A DNA stretch of 64,000 bases from Sinorhizobium sp. 6-70. GTDB lineage: Bacteria > Pseudomonadota > Alphaproteobacteria > Rhizobiales > Rhizobiaceae. Below the pieces are notes generated by a model. It ran no database searches, was not told the origin of the DNA, and saw nothing but the letters and a program-made list of their open reading frames with translations. Position 1 is the stretch's first letter; each line of letters starts with the position of its first letter. This document shows, piece after piece, positions 48,201 to 56,495 of this stretch. The stretch is taken from the NCBI RefSeq assembly GCF_030124375.1, contig NZ_JASKLS010000018.1:62001-126000 (forward strand), read 5' to 3'. The position numbers were made by a program, and so were the translations under genes.

Positions 48201-48649
48201 AGCACGGCCATATGCGTGTCCGGCCCGTCGAGGCCTGCGATCATCCGGGCGGCCCGCTCCTCGGTCGTCAATGCCTTCCCGTTATGCGGCGTGGTGAAGA
48301 GCACCGCATCTTCACCCGGCCGGATGCGGATCAGTTCCACGGACGCATTTAGGGGCAAGCGCCGGAAGCCGGAGGATATCCGAACCAGCAGTTGCCGGCG
48401 GTCGCCGACCGCTGAAAGCTGCGTTGCTGCTGCACGCAGCTGGCGAAGCGAGAGATCGTTCGCATCGAGAGCAGCATCGATGAAATCGTAGACGGAGGCG
48501 ATGCCGAACAGGCTCGCGCCCTGGTCGTTGGCCCACAGGACGCGGCCGAGATCCCTCGAAAACAGGACAGACGCATCCCCCTTGGCAAAATGATCGCGCA
48601 CCCGTGCATGCACGGCAATGTCGATGAAGGGATACTGTCTCTCGGGCAT
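45275..48649 (-). CDS. cbrA: PdhS-family sensor histidine kinase CbrA
   Basis: 1124 residues. No membrane segment is evident. It has PAS-like regions in the N-terminal 150 residues, around 350-450 and 650-890 (with GVVILGQEGDVRTMNGSASA), a long charged middle, then DHp with phospho-acceptor H902 in ARVSHEIRTPLNAIIGFSDM and an HATPase with N box NILANAIRFTP, G1 DTGIGM and G2 GTGLGLPL. The position next to acsA2 and phaP1 and the layout fit S. meliloti CbrA, which acts on DivK/CtrA control of the cell cycle and envelope/symbiosis. It is divergent from phaP1. Confidence 0.9.
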   Translation of the reverse strand: MPERQYPFIDIAVHARVRDHFAKGDASVLFSRDLGRVLWANDQGASLFGIASVYDFIDAALDANDLSLRQLRAAATQLSAVGDRRQLLVRISSGFRRLPLNASVELIRIRPGEDAVLFTTPHNGKALTTEERAARMIAGLDGPDTHMAVLDGDGAILAQSSGFDELGLSEEVRRTLVSDVARDRDRLIKRPVLTRKGELPAAIGKISDHPALHLLFAVEAAFEDLDAETAPEGADNDLPSPIESVDQSAADDLPPKEEPRPELAGTATVPTDAEQDANDRAGAPDDQGELALGTDETTPAPAEPVNPDEPAAATEPTAKRDDAGENHAPDFAFTPGGRAVRFVWKIDAEGRFSEISEEFASAVGPKAADVIGETFADLAHRYDLDPDHRIGELLRRRDTWSGKTILWPVEGTSLKVPVDLAALPTYSRSREFDGFRGFGIVRVADAVIDERASGMDLGRTAELRPAGPPPKSEDEITAHGERTETGSDVAAADEAPDRDEKWVDFDSATDSAVPEDPFHGERPALRVADTPERPSSGKVVDLDERRPGTAGTLTRGEQAAFREIARQLGEHFGTPAENEDIEKPAPASSPKETPSSAIADAKERDEAEAIVEQGKVAPSADDEALPGSRPAVGMSSEILDRLPVGLLVHYGDELLHANPEFLRLTGYRDLESFSREGGLDALFAHGDDIVDEPDGTMTLIRQNGQLASVNAHLHSIRWEGKSALMLALAPASGNDSAEAARDDDGTAGEASRLRMQIDELRSILETATDGVVILGQEGDVRTMNGSASALFNYDEAEIRGKPFAALFAHESQKAVLDYLQGLAGHGVASVLNDGREVIGREANGGFIPLFMTIGRLSSSNGYCAVIRDITQWKRTEEELRNAKRAAETANAHKTEFLARVSHEIRTPLNAIIGFSDMMASEHFGPVGHPRYIEYAGDIGRSGRHVLDIVNDLLDISKIEAGEMDLDFSAVDINDAVSEAVSLVQPQANSQRVIIRTSLSASVPTVVADGRSIKQIALNILANAIRFTPSGGQIVVSTSYEANGSVILRIRDTGIGMTRSELDQAMKPFRQVTTGGRKRGDGTGLGLPLTKAMTEANRAQFSINSTPNEGTLVEISFPSQRVLAN

Positions 48650-48775
48650 GGGCAGGCCTATTGACGGATCGCTTGCGCGTTAACAGTCTATTAATACCCG
48701 GCCCATCTGCGAGGGTCCAGCAAAGGCGCGGCGTCGGCAACGCCTTTTGCCGCGCAAGGTTAATAGGTCTGGGAT

Positions 48776-48790
48776 TTGTGCAATGCACAA
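48776..48790. promoter_or_regulatory. Candidate PhaR/AniA operator, copy 1
   Basis: TTGTGCAATGCACAA is a palindrome apart from its central base, with a TGCAATGCA core. It lies upstream of phaP1. Confidence 0.65.
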
Positions 48791-48794
48791 TTTT

Positions 48795-48809
48795 TGTTGC
48801 AATGCACAA
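48795..48809. promoter_or_regulatory. Candidate PhaR/AniA operator, copy 2
   Basis: TGTTGCAATGCACAA is nearly the same as copy 1 and is centred 19 bases from it. It is followed by TTATATAAG (48819-48827), a plausible -10 for phaP1, so binding here would cover the -35. Confidence 0.65.
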
Positions 48810-48879
48810 AGGAATCGCTTATATAAGCGGCATCACCAATCGGCGCCTCTGAAGAGGGCCACACCAAGGAGCGCATATC

Positions 48880-49329
48880 ATGGCTACCAAGAAGACCGAC
48901 GACGCATTTTCCCTTTCCTCCTTCGATCCGGCCAAGTTTGCCGACAGCTTCCGCGAGTTCGCCGAAAAGGGCGCCGCGCAGTCGAAGGATGCTTACGCCA
49001 AGATGAAGACCGCTGCCGAAGAAGCAACCAAGACCGTGGAAGCGACGGTTGAGAGCGCTCAGACCGGCACCATCGAACTCGGTCTCAAGGCCATCGATGC
49101 ACTCCGCACCAATGCCGAGAACTCCCTTTCGCACATGGAAGCGCTGCTCGGCGTGAAGTCGCTTTCGGAGCTGGTCGAACTCCAGACGACGTTCATCCGC
49201 AAGCAGGCCGAGCTTGCCGTCGAGCAGGCGAAGACCATGCAGGAAGCGACGAAGAAGGTCGCCGAGAACGTTGCCAAGCCGGGCAAGGACGCCGCCGAAA
49301 AGGCAATGTCGAACTTCAAGAAGGCCTGA
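48880..49329 (+). CDS. phaP1: Phasin PhaP1
   Basis: 149 residues, mostly amphipathic helices rich in Ala, Lys and Glu (EFAEKGAAQSKDAYAKMKTA, then EATKTVEATVESAQ), with the central ALLGVKSLSELVELQTTFIR typical of alphaproteobacterial phasins. It coats PHB granules. The start has AAGGAG at 48866-48871. Two repressor-type near-palindromes lie upstream and a strong terminator downstream, so it is a monocistronic regulated gene. S. meliloti phaP1 occurs next to cbrA. Confidence 0.95.
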   Translation: MATKKTDDAFSLSSFDPAKFADSFREFAEKGAAQSKDAYAKMKTAAEEATKTVEATVESAQTGTIELGLKAIDALRTNAENSLSHMEALLGVKSLSELVELQTTFIRKQAELAVEQAKTMQEATKKVAENVAKPGKDAAEKAMSNFKKA

Positions 49330-49361
49330 TCGACGGCGCCGTATCCATCGGAATCGATGCG

Positions 49362-49392
49362 AAGACCGGGTGGCTTGCCTTCCGGTCTTTTT
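49362..49392 (+). terminator. Terminator of phaP1
   Basis: An 8-base stem AAGACCGG / CCGGTCTT with a 12-base loop, followed by TTT. Confidence 0.85.
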
Positions 49393-49476
49393 GCTGGATA
49401 ATCTGAAGTTAAGGCTTGCAAATCAGCGGCAGTGCCCGTATGTGAGCCGCCAAGCGACACATGTCGCATCCCGAGT

Positions 49477-49553
49477 GCGGTTGTAGCTCAGTTGGTTAGA
49501 GCGCAGGTTTGTGGCACCTGAGGTCGGTGGTTCGAGACCACCCAACCGTACCA
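49477..49553 (+). tRNA. tRNA-His (GTG)
   Basis: 77 bases including encoded CCA. Acceptor GCGGTTG pairs with CAACCGT (first pair G-U); D arm GCTCAGTTGGTTAGAGC; anticodon stem CAGGT/ACCTG with loop TTGTGGC (anticodon GTG); T arm GGTGGTTCGAGACCACC. The discriminator base is A73 and no encoded G-1 is visible, as known for a group of alphaproteobacteria. Confidence 0.95.
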
Positions 49554-49729
49554 TTTTTCTTCAACTCGACCTGTCGCCTTCCAATCAAAAGTCGTTCCGC
49601 ATCATGTGGACCGTGGCGCATCGCACTGCGCAGTCCCGGAACGTCTCGCTTGCGAACATGTGGGCGATGAAATTCCGCAGAATTTCTTGATTTAGCAACG
49701 GGCGCAGAGAAACCGCGCCCGCTGCGATC

Positions 49730-51334
49730 TCAGACGATGAAAAAATCGGCTGCAGTGAGCGCGAGACTCGTTCCGATCGTCGCAAAGTGAACGGATCCAC
49801 CGGCCGCATTTCCGTTGCTGTCGTAGAGCAGCTTTCCGGTGTCGCTCTCATAGATGATCCGGTCGTTGGCGTCGGCAGCAAGGCCCGTTGTATTCGCGAC
49901 GAACTGCGCCGCCGTCAGTGCGCCGGTACCGACAATCGCTGTGAAAATGGCGTTTTCCAGCCGGATGGTGTCGTCCGCCACGGTGAACCCATTGACCGTG
50001 TCGACGTTGGTCGTGGCATTGAGCGCGGTGTTGAAGAAAAACGTGTCCAGACCGGTAGAACCGGTCAGGACATCGTTGCCGAGCCCGCCGTTAATCAGGT
50101 CGTTGCCAGCGCCGCCATTAAGACTGTTGTTGCCGGTGTTCCCGGTCAACGCATTGTTCAAGCCATTCCCGGCGCCGCTGATGTTGCCGGTTCCAAGCAG
50201 GGCGAGATTTTCGACGCTGCCTCTGATGACGGCGGCGTTACCGAGATTAAAAGATATCGATGAGCGAACCGTATCCGCGCCGGCACCGCTGTCGGCGTTC
50301 TCGTCGATGATGTCGCCGGTGCTATCTACCACGTAGATGTCGTTTCCTTGGCCGCCCCGCATTTCATCGGCACCGCCGGCGCCATTGAGCGAATCGTTGC
50401 CTGCCTGGCCTCTGAGAAAGTTTGAAACGGAATTACCAACGATCGTATCGGCGAAATCAGTCCCGCGCACGTTCTCGATGTTCGTCAATGTGTCCTGCGT
50501 GCCGAAACCATCCTTGGCTACTCCGGTGGTGAGATTCACGTTGACGCCGAGGTTGCCGCCTCTGTTGGTGTCCCTGTGATATCGGACTGTGTCGACACCG
50601 CCGCCGCCGTTGATCGTGTCCCTTCCGCCAAGCCCCATGAATTCTTCGGCTAACGCAGACCCGACAAACGTGTCGGCGAATTGCGTGCCGCGAAACTCCT
50701 CGAAATTGCTGAACGTCTCGGAGAAGCCGTAAGGGTCGATCACCGTCCCGGTGGATGCGTTCAAACTGATGCCGCGAACAGCTGAGGGCGTGAAGTAGGC
50801 GTCGTCGAAACTGAGGACATCAAAGCCAAGGCCGCCGTTATACGTGTCATCGCCCTCGCCCCCGCATATGAAATCATGGCCGTTATTGCCGTTTAAAACG
50901 TCATTGCCGCCGCGGCCCTGCATCGAGTCGTCTCCGGCAGAGCCGTTGACCGTGTCAGCTTTGTTCAGAAGCCACCCTTCCAGTCCCCATCTGTCAAATC
51001 CTGTGGCAGCGTTTTGGAACAGTTCGAGCGACAGACTCAGGCCGCTGACTGTCTGGACGAGCGTCGTTCCGTTGTTTTGCAGCAGCTGGATGGAAGAGAT
51101 CGTCCCGCCGATCGGATATCCGCCGGCGTCGAACGCGAACCCTGTGCCGACAAGCTTTAATTTCAGGCCGTTGCCCAGCCCGAAAAGCACCTGTGTGCTG
51201 CTTGCGCTGATGCGCAAGGCCGTGTGCATGTCGACCAATTCGGCGAAGGACCCGTTGTAATCGAATCCCGCGATCGGCGGGTTGTATTGGTTGGGATATA
51301 TTCCGCCTGGGAAGGAGTAGGTAACCGTGGCCAT
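49730..51334 (-). CDS. RTX-type calcium-binding secreted protein
   Basis: 534 residues. Many nonapeptide repeats G-G-x-G-x-D-x-x-x are spread over residues 140-475 (for example GGEGDDTYNGGLGFDVL and GGAGNDLINGGLGNDVL). No N-terminal signal peptide is seen. The C terminus ends DFFIV, an Asp followed by hydrophobics, typical of type I secretion substrates. No secretion ABC genes are adjacent. The first about 130 residues match no family I recognise. The protein is probably exported and folds on binding calcium; its role (adhesin, matrix, enzyme carrier) is unknown. Confidence 0.85.
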   Translation of the reverse strand: MATVTYSFPGGIYPNQYNPPIAGFDYNGSFAELVDMHTALRISASSTQVLFGLGNGLKLKLVGTGFAFDAGGYPIGGTISSIQLLQNNGTTLVQTVSGLSLSLELFQNAATGFDRWGLEGWLLNKADTVNGSAGDDSMQGRGGNDVLNGNNGHDFICGGEGDDTYNGGLGFDVLSFDDAYFTPSAVRGISLNASTGTVIDPYGFSETFSNFEEFRGTQFADTFVGSALAEEFMGLGGRDTINGGGGVDTVRYHRDTNRGGNLGVNVNLTTGVAKDGFGTQDTLTNIENVRGTDFADTIVGNSVSNFLRGQAGNDSLNGAGGADEMRGGQGNDIYVVDSTGDIIDENADSGAGADTVRSSISFNLGNAAVIRGSVENLALLGTGNISGAGNGLNNALTGNTGNNSLNGGAGNDLINGGLGNDVLTGSTGLDTFFFNTALNATTNVDTVNGFTVADDTIRLENAIFTAIVGTGALTAAQFVANTTGLAADANDRIIYESDTGKLLYDSNGNAAGGSVHFATIGTSLALTAADFFIV

Positions 51335-51543
51335 GTTTCCCCCATGCCGGGGGTGGCCCCGGCTTAACGTTGTGTTTGCGGGTTAAGGATGGAATTTCTC
51401 ATCTAAGGCCTGGCAATTTTAGGTTGTTCTAAATAGCAGATTGGCTCTGTCCTGTCACATCGTCCTTTTGGGTAACGTTCTGGATGTCGCCGTACCCGGC
51501 CCCTGCAACGCATGCCGAGGCATGCACTCAACTGGCTCTGCAC

Positions 51544-52425
51544 CTAGACGAAAAACTGATGCTCCGCGGCTACCAGCTCCTGGAGAAACGACACGACCGT
51601 GCGCACGCGCACGAGATCGCGCGCGCTTTCGTGATAGGTCGTCCAATAGGCGCGCCGGATGGTCGTTCCCGGCAGGATCCGTTTGAGCTCGGGAACCTGG
51701 CGGGCAATGTAGTTGTGCAGGATGCCGATTCCGGCGCTGGAACGGACGGCTTCCGTCTGTCCCGTTGCGCTGGAAATCTCGAAAGAAGCATCCCAGCTGC
51801 GCATGATTTCGGCGGAAAAATTGAGCGACGGTGTGAAGATCAGGTCTTCGACATAGCCGATGCGGCGATGGTCCTTGAGATCGTCGATCGTTCGAGGCGT
51901 GCCATGGCGGGCAAGATAATCTGCCGATGCGTAAAGCCCCAGTGTATAATCGGTCAGCTTGGACGAAACGAGACGTCCCTGTTCCGGGCGCTCGATGGTG
52001 ATCGCGATGTCGGCTTCGCGCTGTGAAAGCGAGAAGGAGCGCGGCACCGGAACGAGCTGGAGCTTCAGTTCCGGGTAGCGCGCCGTAAGCGCCCCAAGAC
52101 GCGGCGCAAGAAAGGAGACGCCGAAACCGTCGGGCGCGCCGATGCGTACGGTGCCGGCGATCGCCGTGTCGATCCGGCCGATCAGCGACTGCGCCGCGAG
52201 CATCTCGGTTTCCATGCGCTCGGCGGCGGCAAGGAAGACTTCGCCTTCGGCCGTCAGCTCGCAGCCGTTCGGACGCCGGACGAGAAGCCTCGTTTTCAGT
52301 GTTTCCTCAAGCGCCGTCACCCGGCGGCTGAGGGTGGCGTGATTGATGCCGAGCCTCTTCGAGGCGGCGAGAATTTGCCCCGTTCGCGCTACCGCGAGAA
52401 ATACTCTGACATCGTCCCAGTCCAT
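51544..52425 (-). CDS. LysR-family regulator divergent from mmsA
   Basis: 293 residues. The helix-turn-helix is DWDDVRVFLAVARTGQILAA, then SKRLGINHATLSRRVTALEE; a LysR substrate domain follows (IGAPDGFGVSFLAPRLGAL). It is divergent from mmsA with a 115-base spacer containing a TTCC-N8-GGAA symmetry, so it likely controls mmsA and itself. Inducer unknown. Confidence 0.88.
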   Translation of the reverse strand: MDWDDVRVFLAVARTGQILAASKRLGINHATLSRRVTALEETLKTRLLVRRPNGCELTAEGEVFLAAAERMETEMLAAQSLIGRIDTAIAGTVRIGAPDGFGVSFLAPRLGALTARYPELKLQLVPVPRSFSLSQREADIAITIERPEQGRLVSSKLTDYTLGLYASADYLARHGTPRTIDDLKDHRRIGYVEDLIFTPSLNFSAEIMRSWDASFEISSATGQTEAVRSSAGIGILHNYIARQVPELKRILPGTTIRRAYWTTYHESARDLVRVRTVVSFLQELVAAEHQFFV

Positions 52426-52462
52426 GCTGCTGTCCCCATGGGCTTCAATTTTTGCACAACGG

Positions 52463-52481
52463 TTCCTGAATTTCGGAAATT
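52463..52481. promoter_or_regulatory. Symmetric element in LysR-mmsA spacer
   Basis: TTCCTGAATTTCGGAA has outer TTCC/GGAA arms; the overlapping AATTT-CGG-AAATT (52469-52481) is a perfect inverted repeat. It is a plausible LysR binding site. Confidence 0.45.
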
Positions 52482-52540
52482 GAATTGTTGAAATCGTAGT
52501 GCGATCATGTGCCCACGATCAAGACCAGGAGGAGCATCCA

Positions 52541-54037
52541 ATGTACGAAATCGGACATTTCATTAACGGCGAGCGCGTCGCCGGCAAAAGCGGCCGTACC
52601 AGCAACATCTTCAACCCTGCGACCGGTGAGGCTCAGGGAACCGTGGCGCTTGCAAGCGACGCGGAACTCGCCGCAGCGGTCGAAAGCGCGAAGGCGGCAC
52701 AGCCGAAGTGGGCTGCCACCAATCCGCAGCGCCGCGCCCGCGTTTTCATGAAATTCGTCCAGCTTCTCAACGAAAACATGAACGAGCTGGCCGAAATCCT
52801 TTCGCGCGAGCACGGCAAGACGATCGAAGATGCCAAGGGCGATATCGTTCGCGGCCTTGAGGTTTGCGAATTCGTCATCGGGGTTCCGCATCTCCAGAAG
52901 AGCGAGTTCACCGAGGGCGCCGGTCCGGGCATCGACATGTACTCGATCCGCCAGGCCGTCGGCATCGGTGCCGGGATTACCCCGTTCAACTTCCCGGCCA
53001 TGATCCCGATGTGGATGTTCGCGCCGGCGATCGCTTGCGGCAACGCCTTCATCCTGAAGCCGTCGGAGCGTGACCCGTCCGTGCCGATCCGGCTCGCCGA
53101 ACTGATGATCGAGGCCGGTCTGCCTGCCGGTGTGCTCAACGTGGTCAATGGCGACAAGGGCGCGGTCGATGCGATCCTGACGCACCCAGATATTTCCGCT
53201 GTTTCCTTCGTCGGCTCGACGCCGATCGCGCGCTATGTCTACGGCACTGCCGCGATGAACGGCAAGCGCGCCCAGTGCTTCGGCGGCGCCAAGAACCACA
53301 TGGTCATCATGCCGGATGCCGATCTCGACCAGGCTGCCAATGCGCTGATCGGTGCCGGCTACGGTTCCGCCGGCGAGCGCTGCATGGCGATCTCGGTCGC
53401 AGTTCCGGTGGGTGAGGAAACCGCAAACCGGCTGATCGACAAGCTGGTGCCAATGGTCGAGAGCCTGCGCATCGGTCCCTATACCGACGAGAAGGCCGAC
53501 ATGGGCCCGGTCGTCACCAAGGAGGCCGAGCAGCGCATCAGGAGCCTGATCGACAGTGGCATCGAGCAGGGCGCGAAGCTCGTCGTCGACGGCCGCGACT
53601 TCAAGCTGCAGGGATATGAAAACGGCCACTTCATCGGCGGTTGCCTGTTCGATCACGTGACCCCGGACATGGACATCTACAAAACGGAAATCTTCGGACC
53701 GGTTCTCTCGGTCGTACGCGCCAAGAACTACGAGGAAGCCCTGTCGCTGCCGATGAAGCACGAATACGGCAACGGCGTCGCCATCTACACCCGCGACGGC
53801 GATGCGGCGCGCGACTTCGCCTCCCGCATCAATATCGGCATGGTTGGCGTCAACGTTCCGATCCCGGTTCCGCTCGCCTACCACTCCTTCGGTGGCTGGA
53901 AGTCCTCTTCCTTCGGCGATCTCAACCAGCATGGGACGGACTCGTTCAAGTTCTGGACCAAGACAAAGACCATCACCTCCCGTTGGCCGTCCGGCATCAA
54001 GGATGGCGCCGAGTTCTCCATCCCGACGATGAAGTGA
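52541..54037 (+). CDS. mmsA: Methylmalonate-semialdehyde dehydrogenase (CoA-acylating)
   Basis: 498 residues of the aldehyde dehydrogenase superfamily, MmsA/IolA branch. It has GAGITPFNFPAMIPMWMFAP, the ILKPSERDPSVP segment, and catalytic C281 in YGSAGERCMAISVAV. It converts methylmalonate or malonate semialdehyde to propionyl- or acetyl-CoA in valine and inositol catabolism. ATG 52541 has AGGAGG upstream. A strong terminator follows. In S. meliloti this gene serves as iolA. Confidence 0.95.
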   Translation: MYEIGHFINGERVAGKSGRTSNIFNPATGEAQGTVALASDAELAAAVESAKAAQPKWAATNPQRRARVFMKFVQLLNENMNELAEILSREHGKTIEDAKGDIVRGLEVCEFVIGVPHLQKSEFTEGAGPGIDMYSIRQAVGIGAGITPFNFPAMIPMWMFAPAIACGNAFILKPSERDPSVPIRLAELMIEAGLPAGVLNVVNGDKGAVDAILTHPDISAVSFVGSTPIARYVYGTAAMNGKRAQCFGGAKNHMVIMPDADLDQAANALIGAGYGSAGERCMAISVAVPVGEETANRLIDKLVPMVESLRIGPYTDEKADMGPVVTKEAEQRIRSLIDSGIEQGAKLVVDGRDFKLQGYENGHFIGGCLFDHVTPDMDIYKTEIFGPVLSVVRAKNYEEALSLPMKHEYGNGVAIYTRDGDAARDFASRINIGMVGVNVPIPVPLAYHSFGGWKSSSFGDLNQHGTDSFKFWTKTKTITSRWPSGIKDGAEFSIPTMK

Positions 54038-54060
54038 GGAACGCAAGAAACCTCCCCTCT

Positions 54061-54086
54061 GGGCCTCCTTCGGGAGGCCCTTTTTT
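54061..54086 (+). terminator. Terminator of mmsA
   Basis: A perfect stem GGGCCTCC / GGAGGCCC with a TTCG tetraloop, followed by TTTTTT. Confidence 0.92.
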
Positions 54087-54258
54087 GTTGCATCGCGTGT
54101 GGCGGTACAACTAACGTTCCGGATATCACCGCATCGGTCGGAGATTCGCGGCTCGGGAACTATCGGGGGATGGTGGGCTGCTTCCGCATTGATGCATTTC
54201 GGTAGCGCCAGGCAGCATCCTTTCGCCTGGCGTTTCGAACTTGGAGCGAGGGGAAATC

Positions 54259-55383
54259 ATGGCTTTGAGCGAACCACCGACGATGCCGGCATATCTTGAC
54301 CGCCGTAACAATTTCGGGCGCTCGCCCGCGGGCGGTTTTCAGCGCTTGTCCTTTGCCGGCAGCGCCAGCGAATATTTCGGGATCTGGATCGTCAATATCC
54401 TGCTGACGATTGTCACCTTAGGCATTTATTCGGCCTGGGCGAAGGTTCGGCGCAATCGCTATTTCTATGGCAACACCGTGCTGCTCGGCCGTGGCTTCGA
54501 GTATCACGCCAAGGGCGGCCAAATCCTCATTGGCCGATTGATCGTGTTCGCCTATCTGATCTTCTACAATGTCGTGCTGACCGTCATGCCGCTCGCCGGC
54601 GCCGCGCTCGGTCTGCTGTTCTTCCTCTTTGTGCCGTGGCTCCTTACCCGAGGCTTGCGTTTCAGCGCCCGGGTCACGAGCTACCGAAACGTTCGCTTTG
54701 ACTTTGTCGGTCGGACCGGTGGTGCGTTCGTGGCGTTCATCGTCGGTCCAGTGCTTGCCGCGCTGACGCTCGGCATCCTTGCGCCGCTGGCCAGCCGCTG
54801 GTCCTACCGCTACATCGGCAACAACCTTCGCTATGGGCGGAAGGCCTTCGCAACCGAGCCATCCCTCGGTACGATCTACAAGACGTGGCTGCCGTCGGCG
54901 GCGATGATCCTTCTCGGGTTGCTGATCATCGGTGTCATCCTCCTCGTCAATATTACCGCGATGGGCCCGTTGATCGACGATCCCGACGCGATTTCGAGCG
55001 AGCTTCAGGCCTCGATCGGGATGCTGACGGTGCTCGGCTACCTTCTGATGCTCGCCGTCTTCGGGACCGCAGCGCTTTTCTACCGTGCCGGGGTGCGCAA
55101 TGTCGCCTGGTCCGCCACGACCTTCGATGGCAAACATCGCTTGATGAGCGATCTCTCGCGGTTCCGCTACACCTGGATTGCGGTGTCGAACTTCATCATT
55201 ACGCTCGCAACCCTCGGGCTGATGCGGCCATGGGCCGCGGTTCGTATGGCCACCTACGTCAACGCGCACACGGCCATCCGTTTCGAGGGCGAAGTCGGGG
55301 ACATCTTCTCGGCCATCGAGCAGGAAGGGTCTGCGGTCGGGGCGGAGTTCATGGATATAGAAGGCTTCGACTTTGGCTTCTGA
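54259..55383 (+). CDS. DUF898 (YjgN-like) inner-membrane protein
   Basis: 374 residues with about six to eight membrane segments. The repeated pattern YSAWAKVRRNRYFYGNT and FRYTWIAVSNFIITLATLGL is characteristic of the YjgN/DUF898 family. ATG 54259 has GAGGGG upstream. The following M48 protease overlaps its end by 11 bases, a linkage that suggests a shared function, perhaps membrane-protein quality control. The biochemical role is unknown. Confidence 0.88.
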   Translation: MALSEPPTMPAYLDRRNNFGRSPAGGFQRLSFAGSASEYFGIWIVNILLTIVTLGIYSAWAKVRRNRYFYGNTVLLGRGFEYHAKGGQILIGRLIVFAYLIFYNVVLTVMPLAGAALGLLFFLFVPWLLTRGLRFSARVTSYRNVRFDFVGRTGGAFVAFIVGPVLAALTLGILAPLASRWSYRYIGNNLRYGRKAFATEPSLGTIYKTWLPSAAMILLGLLIIGVILLVNITAMGPLIDDPDAISSELQASIGMLTVLGYLLMLAVFGTAALFYRAGVRNVAWSATTFDGKHRLMSDLSRFRYTWIAVSNFIITLATLGLMRPWAAVRMATYVNAHTAIRFEGEVGDIFSAIEQEGSAVGAEFMDIEGFDFGF

Positions 55384-56434
55384 CAATCCAGTCATAGCGG
55401 TTGGCGAGTGGCATCGGGCGGGTTCGAGCCGCTCGGTGCCCTCGAGTCTTGCCGAGGCCGGAGAGAGCCTGACAGTACACGATGATGCAGGCGCTGAACT
55501 CAGCAGCGGCAAGCTTTCGGCTGTTGAGATTTCGCCGCGGGTCGGCGCTGTTGCGCGTCGGATCACCTTCCCTGACGGATCGCTCTTCGAGACAAGCGAC
55601 AACGATGCGGTCGATGGGTTCCTTGCGCGCAAGGGTCGGGGCAGGGAAGGGATCATCCACCGGATGGAACGCTTTCATCCACGCCTCATCGCCTTTGTCG
55701 CAGCTGCCGTCCTCTGTGGTGCGTTGATCTATCGTTTCGCCTTGCCCGCCCTCGTCGAAGTCGCCGTTGCTGTGACACCGCCCATCGTGCCGCGCGTCAT
55801 GTCCTCGAGCACGCTCGAGGCCCTGGATCGGACGGTGCTCGGCCAATCCGAGCTTGACGAGGCGCGGCGCGGCAGGATTCTCGATGGATTCAGGGATATC
55901 GCAGCCTTGTCGGGCGGCGGAGGGGAGCGCTACACGCTTAACTTCCGCAAGGGCGGCGCCATCGGTCCCAACGCCTTTGCATTGCCGGACGGCACCCTGA
56001 TCCTCACCGATGAACTGGTTGAACTGGCCGGGGACGACACGGAGATGATCGTCGGCGTGCTCGCGCATGAAATAGGGCATGTCGAGCTGAAGCACAGTCT
56101 CCGGCAGATCTATCGCGCCGCCGGCGTTGCCGCGCTTATCATGGTGATCGCCGGCGACATCGGCTCGGGTGCCGAGGACGTGCTCGTCCAGGGCGGCGGC
56201 CTGCTATCGCTTTCCTACTCGCGCTCTGCGGAAGCGGCAGCCGACCGGCATTCAGTCGAACTGATGGTGAAGTCCGGTCGCGATCCGGCGGCGATCGCGC
56301 GTTTCCTCCAGCTTATCGAGACGAAGCTCGAAGATCGCTCCGAGACCAGCATATTTTCAACGCATCCGGGGACGCCCGAGCGACGCAAAGCGATCCTGGA
56401 TCTGATAACCGAACTCCAGGCGCGGCCGCGATAA
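55373..56434 (+). CDS. M48-family membrane-associated metalloprotease
   Basis: 353 residues. An N-terminal soluble part of about 100 residues precedes a membrane segment (HPRLIAFVAAAVLCGALIYR), followed by the protease domain with the zinc motif HEIGH at 232-236 and the third ligand region SRSAEAAADRHSVEL. The start is TTG 55373, overlapping the DUF898 gene; no better start with a ribosome site is visible nearby, though GTG 55388 is possible. It is probably oriented with the catalytic domain in the periplasm. Confidence 0.87.
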   Translation: MASDNPVIAVGEWHRAGSSRSVPSSLAEAGESLTVHDDAGAELSSGKLSAVEISPRVGAVARRITFPDGSLFETSDNDAVDGFLARKGRGREGIIHRMERFHPRLIAFVAAAVLCGALIYRFALPALVEVAVAVTPPIVPRVMSSSTLEALDRTVLGQSELDEARRGRILDGFRDIAALSGGGGERYTLNFRKGGAIGPNAFALPDGTLILTDELVELAGDDTEMIVGVLAHEIGHVELKHSLRQIYRAAGVAALIMVIAGDIGSGAEDVLVQGGGLLSLSYSRSAEAAADRHSVELMVKSGRDPAAIARFLQLIETKLEDRSETSIFSTHPGTPERRKAILDLITELQARPR

Positions 56435-56446
56435 TCATGCAAATGA

Positions 56447-56474
56447 AAACAGCGGGCGTTCGGGCCCGCTGTTT
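56447..56474. terminator. Bidirectional terminator between protease gene and fbpA
   Basis: An 11-base perfect stem AAACAGCGGGC / GCCCGCTGTTT with a 6-base loop. T-rich ends occur on both strands, suiting the convergent genes on each side. Confidence 0.8.
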
Positions 56475-56495
56475 CGCCGTCCATGACGTCTCCGC

